A stretch of 64,000 nt of DNA from assembly GCF_014195325.1 (NCBI RefSeq), contig NZ_JACIBK010000002.1:372001-436000 (forward strand), read 5' to 3'. A program made the position numbers and the translations under genes. Below the pieces are notes generated by a model, which saw only the letters and a list, made by a program, of their open reading frames with translations, ran no database searches and had not been told where the DNA came from. Shown here piece after piece: positions 62,331-64,000 of this stretch; the stretch's first letter is position 1, and every line of letters begins with the position of its first letter. The stretch comes from Rhizobium sp. BK650 (lineage in GTDB: Bacteria; Pseudomonadota; Alphaproteobacteria; Rhizobiales; Rhizobiaceae).

Positions 62331-63346
62331 TCGGCGACCTTGATCACGGCCTTGATGAGGCCGCTCTTCTCATGCGCCCAGCGGGCAAGATCGCGCGGCG
62401 CATCGGCAAGCGTCGTGCGATGCGTGACCAGCTTGTCGACCGGAACGAGGCCCTTGGCGATCGAATCCGCGACATGTTCGAAGTCGACGCGCGTTGCATT
62501 GCGGCTGCCGATGACCATCATTTCCCGCTTGTGGAATTCCGGATCGGAGAAGCGGATATCGTCTTTGACCACACTGACGAGCACCAGCGCGCCGCCATGG
62601 GCGACAAAGCTGAATGCCTTCTCTATCGACGGTCCAAAGCCTGTCGCGTCAAAGACGACATCAAAACCGTCGCCGTCCGTCTTGGCCTTTACGGCATCTG
62701 CGGTCCCATCATTGGCGACGATGCCTGACGTAAAGCCGAAGCGCTCCGAGGCCATCTGCAACCGTTCCGCACTCGTATCCAGCAGCGTCACATCGTGACC
62801 GGCAATGCGCGAGAAGATTGCCGCGCCAAGGCCGATCGGGCCTGCCCCGATGACGAGCGAACGGGAGCCCGCGGGCGCCAGGGATCGGCGTACCGCATGC
62901 GCCCCAATGGCCAGGAATTCGACGGTCGCCGCAGCTTCCAGGCTGAGCCCCTTGGCAGCGTAGAGATTGCCCGCAGGCACCACGATCTCCTCGCAGAAAG
63001 CGCCGTCGGTATGAACCCCGAGTACCTTGATATTGGTGCAGCAGTTCGGCTTGCTCTGCCGGCAGGCAACACAGCTACCGCAGGAAAGGTAAGGATTGAC
63101 GATCACCGGCGTGCCCGAGGCCATCGCCACGCCGTCGCCTGCTTCGAGCACGGTCGCCGAGATCTCGTGTCCCATTACGCGCGGATATTCGAGGAACGGA
63201 TGCTTGCCCTCAAAGATGTGATAATCCGTGCCGCAGATGCCGACATGGCTGACGGCAAGCCGTACCCAGCCGGGTGCCGGTCTTTCGGGGGAGGGGCGCT
63301 CGACGAGATCGAGGACGCCGGGTTCGCGGCAAAGGACTGCTTTCAT
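62327..63346 (-). CDS. Zinc-dependent alcohol/polyol dehydrogenase
   Basis: A 339-aa MDR enzyme. The catalytic zinc site is VSHVGICGTDYHIF with GHEISATV; the structural zinc site is the four-Cys loop SCGSCVACRQSKPNC. The NAD Rossmann motif is VIGAGPIGLGAAIF. It resembles polyol/gulonate/sorbitol-type dehydrogenases. It follows a sugar ABC permease (cut by the window) on the same strand, 65 bases away, with a hairpin between, so it probably oxidises the imported sugar or polyol. Confidence 0.9.
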   Translation of the reverse strand: MKAVLCREPGVLDLVERPSPERPAPGWVRLAVSHVGICGTDYHIFEGKHPFLEYPRVMGHEISATVLEAGDGVAMASGTPVIVNPYLSCGSCVACRQSKPNCCTNIKVLGVHTDGAFCEEIVVPAGNLYAAKGLSLEAAATVEFLAIGAHAVRRSLAPAGSRSLVIGAGPIGLGAAIFSRIAGHDVTLLDTSAERLQMASERFGFTSGIVANDGTADAVKAKTDGDGFDVVFDATGFGPSIEKAFSFVAHGGALVLVSVVKDDIRFSDPEFHKREMMVIGSRNATRVDFEHVADSIAKGLVPVDKLVTHRTTLADAPRDLARWAHEKSGLIKAVIKVAD

Positions 63347-63374
63347 GACGGTTCTCGCATTGCTGAAATGAAGA

Positions 63375-63397
63375 AAGCCGGCCCTCTGGGCCGGCTT
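63375..63397 (-). terminator. Terminator of the sugar ABC permease gene
   Basis: AAGCCGGCCC / GGGCCGGCTT with a 3-base loop, perfect 10-bp stem. On the minus strand it is followed by TCTTCATTTC. It would separate expression of the permease from the dehydrogenase. Confidence 0.75.
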
Positions 63398-63411
63398 CGT
63401 TTGTATCTCGC

Positions 63412-64000
63412 TCAGCCCGCCCGGCGCCGGCGAAGCTGATCGAAGTAGACGATGACGATGATCAGCAGGCCGGTGATGATGCGCTGCCAGAACGAGTTGA
63501 CGTTCAGAAGGTTGGCGCCGTTGTTGATGGTCGCCAGAATGAAGGCACCGATCAGCGGGCCATGCACGGAGCCGACGGCGCCGAAGAGGGACGTGCCGCC
63601 GATGACCGAGGAGGCGATCGCCTGCAATTCCCAGCCGTCTGCCTGTGTTGCGTTGCCGATGGCAATACGCGAGGCAAGCAGTACGCCGACGAAAGCTGCA
63701 AACGAAGCCGACAGGACATAGGCGAGGTAGATCATCCCCTTGACGTTGACGCCGGAAAGGCGCGCGGCTTCCGCATTCGAACCGACCGCGAAGAGATAGC
63801 GGCCCCAGCGGCTCAGATGCAGGAAGACGAAGGAGGGGACCGCCACCAGGATGACCATCCAGAACAGGCTTGGAACGCCAAGGAAATCGGCGCGGGCGAA
63901 GTTGCTGAAGCCCTCGTCGGTGATGCTGATCGTCGAGCCGTTGGTGATCAGCAGGCCGATGCCGCGCAGCGATGTCAGTGTCGCCAGCGTGATGATGAAC
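63412..64000 (-). CDS. Sugar ABC transporter permease, RbsC type (partial)
   Basis: The last 195 or so codons of a permease whose start lies beyond the window. The frame is open to the edge (FIITLATLTSLRGIGLLITN at the boundary). Characteristic parts are the ITLATL...RGIG.LITNG helix, EAARLSGVNVKGMIYLAYVL and the ASSVIGGTSLFGAVGSVHGP loop. It belongs to the ribose/xylose/galactose class and is distinct from frcC. Associated ATPase and binding-protein genes should lie upstream on the minus strand. Confidence 0.93.
   Translation of the reverse strand, partial: FIITLATLTSLRGIGLLITNGSTISITDEGFSNFARADFLGVPSLFWMVILVAVPSFVFLHLSRWGRYLFAVGSNAEAARLSGVNVKGMIYLAYVLSASFAAFVGVLLASRIAIGNATQADGWELQAIASSVIGGTSLFGAVGSVHGPLIGAFILATINNGANLLNVNSFWQRIITGLLIIVIVYFDQLRRRRAG

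Noticed and set aside
1..64000. CRISPR array, complete insertion sequence, prophage or rRNA operon
   Set aside because: No regularly spaced repeats, transposase or phage genes, or rRNA sequence was found on either strand.

Overview
The window looks like chromosomal DNA of a rhizobium (Rhizobiaceae, genus Rhizobium or a close relative). The basis is the GC-rich coding style, the housekeeping order rpmH-rnpA-yidC-engB ... argB ... dapD-dapE ... truA-fmt-def, a fructose ABC operon (frcR / frcBCAK) as known from Sinorhizobium, BA14K-like small secreted proteins, a rhizobial-type phospholipid methyltransferase, and a small RNA of the alpha-r14/NfeR1 (cuckoo) type. No complete insertion sequence, prophage or CRISPR array was seen. 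This assignment comes from reading the sequence only; no database was searched.

Region 1 (0-24 kb) is mostly core. A soluble globin-coupled chemoreceptor precedes def-fmt-truA-arsC. Facing these is the lysine/diaminopimelate pair dapD and dapE with a small membrane protein. A LOG-family enzyme, an EF-hand secreted protein, a pyrimidine nucleotidase, the alkylation-repair gene ada with a PEP-mutase-like gene, and a LysR/SDR pair follow. argB and the engB-yidC-rnpA-rpmH ribosome and membrane biogenesis cluster are separated by an ECF sigma / RskA anti-sigma / fasciclin module. A membrane chemoreceptor and an orphan histidine kinase end the region.

Region 2 (24-33 kb) is more accessory. It opens with tRNA-Arg(ACG), a Phd/PIN toxin-antitoxin pair with a perfect 20-bp operator palindrome, and three small exported proteins. 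A phospholipid methyltransferase, a degenerate stretch, an aldo/keto reductase and the three-hairpin small RNA follow. A probable hydroxyproline-type catabolic pair (FAD D-amino acid oxidase plus a proline-racemase-like enzyme with a Ser/Cys active site) and a lipoprotein close it.

Region 3 (32.5-51 kb) combines fructose use with core metabolism: frcR and a FucU/RbsD-like mutarotase, frcBCA, frcK, pyrC, pyrE, fructokinase frk, pgi and fadD. Stress and detoxification genes are interspersed (VOC protein, GST, DUF1772 protein, NmrA-like reductase under a TetR regulator). An ArsR-regulated fatty acid desaturase sits between two copies of the last 37 bp of frk, which looks like a discrete insertion.

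Region 4 (51-64 kb) holds a GH2 beta-mannosidase, a glyoxalase, a four-gene osmoprotectant ABC transporter and a divergent LysR-like regulator with two HTH domains. A TetR/tautomerase/VOC group, cutC, a zinc alcohol dehydrogenase and the 3' part of a sugar ABC permease cut by the window edge complete it. Regulation is unusually readable here: clear inverted-repeat operators lie next to the Phd, TetR (two), ArsR and fadD promoters.
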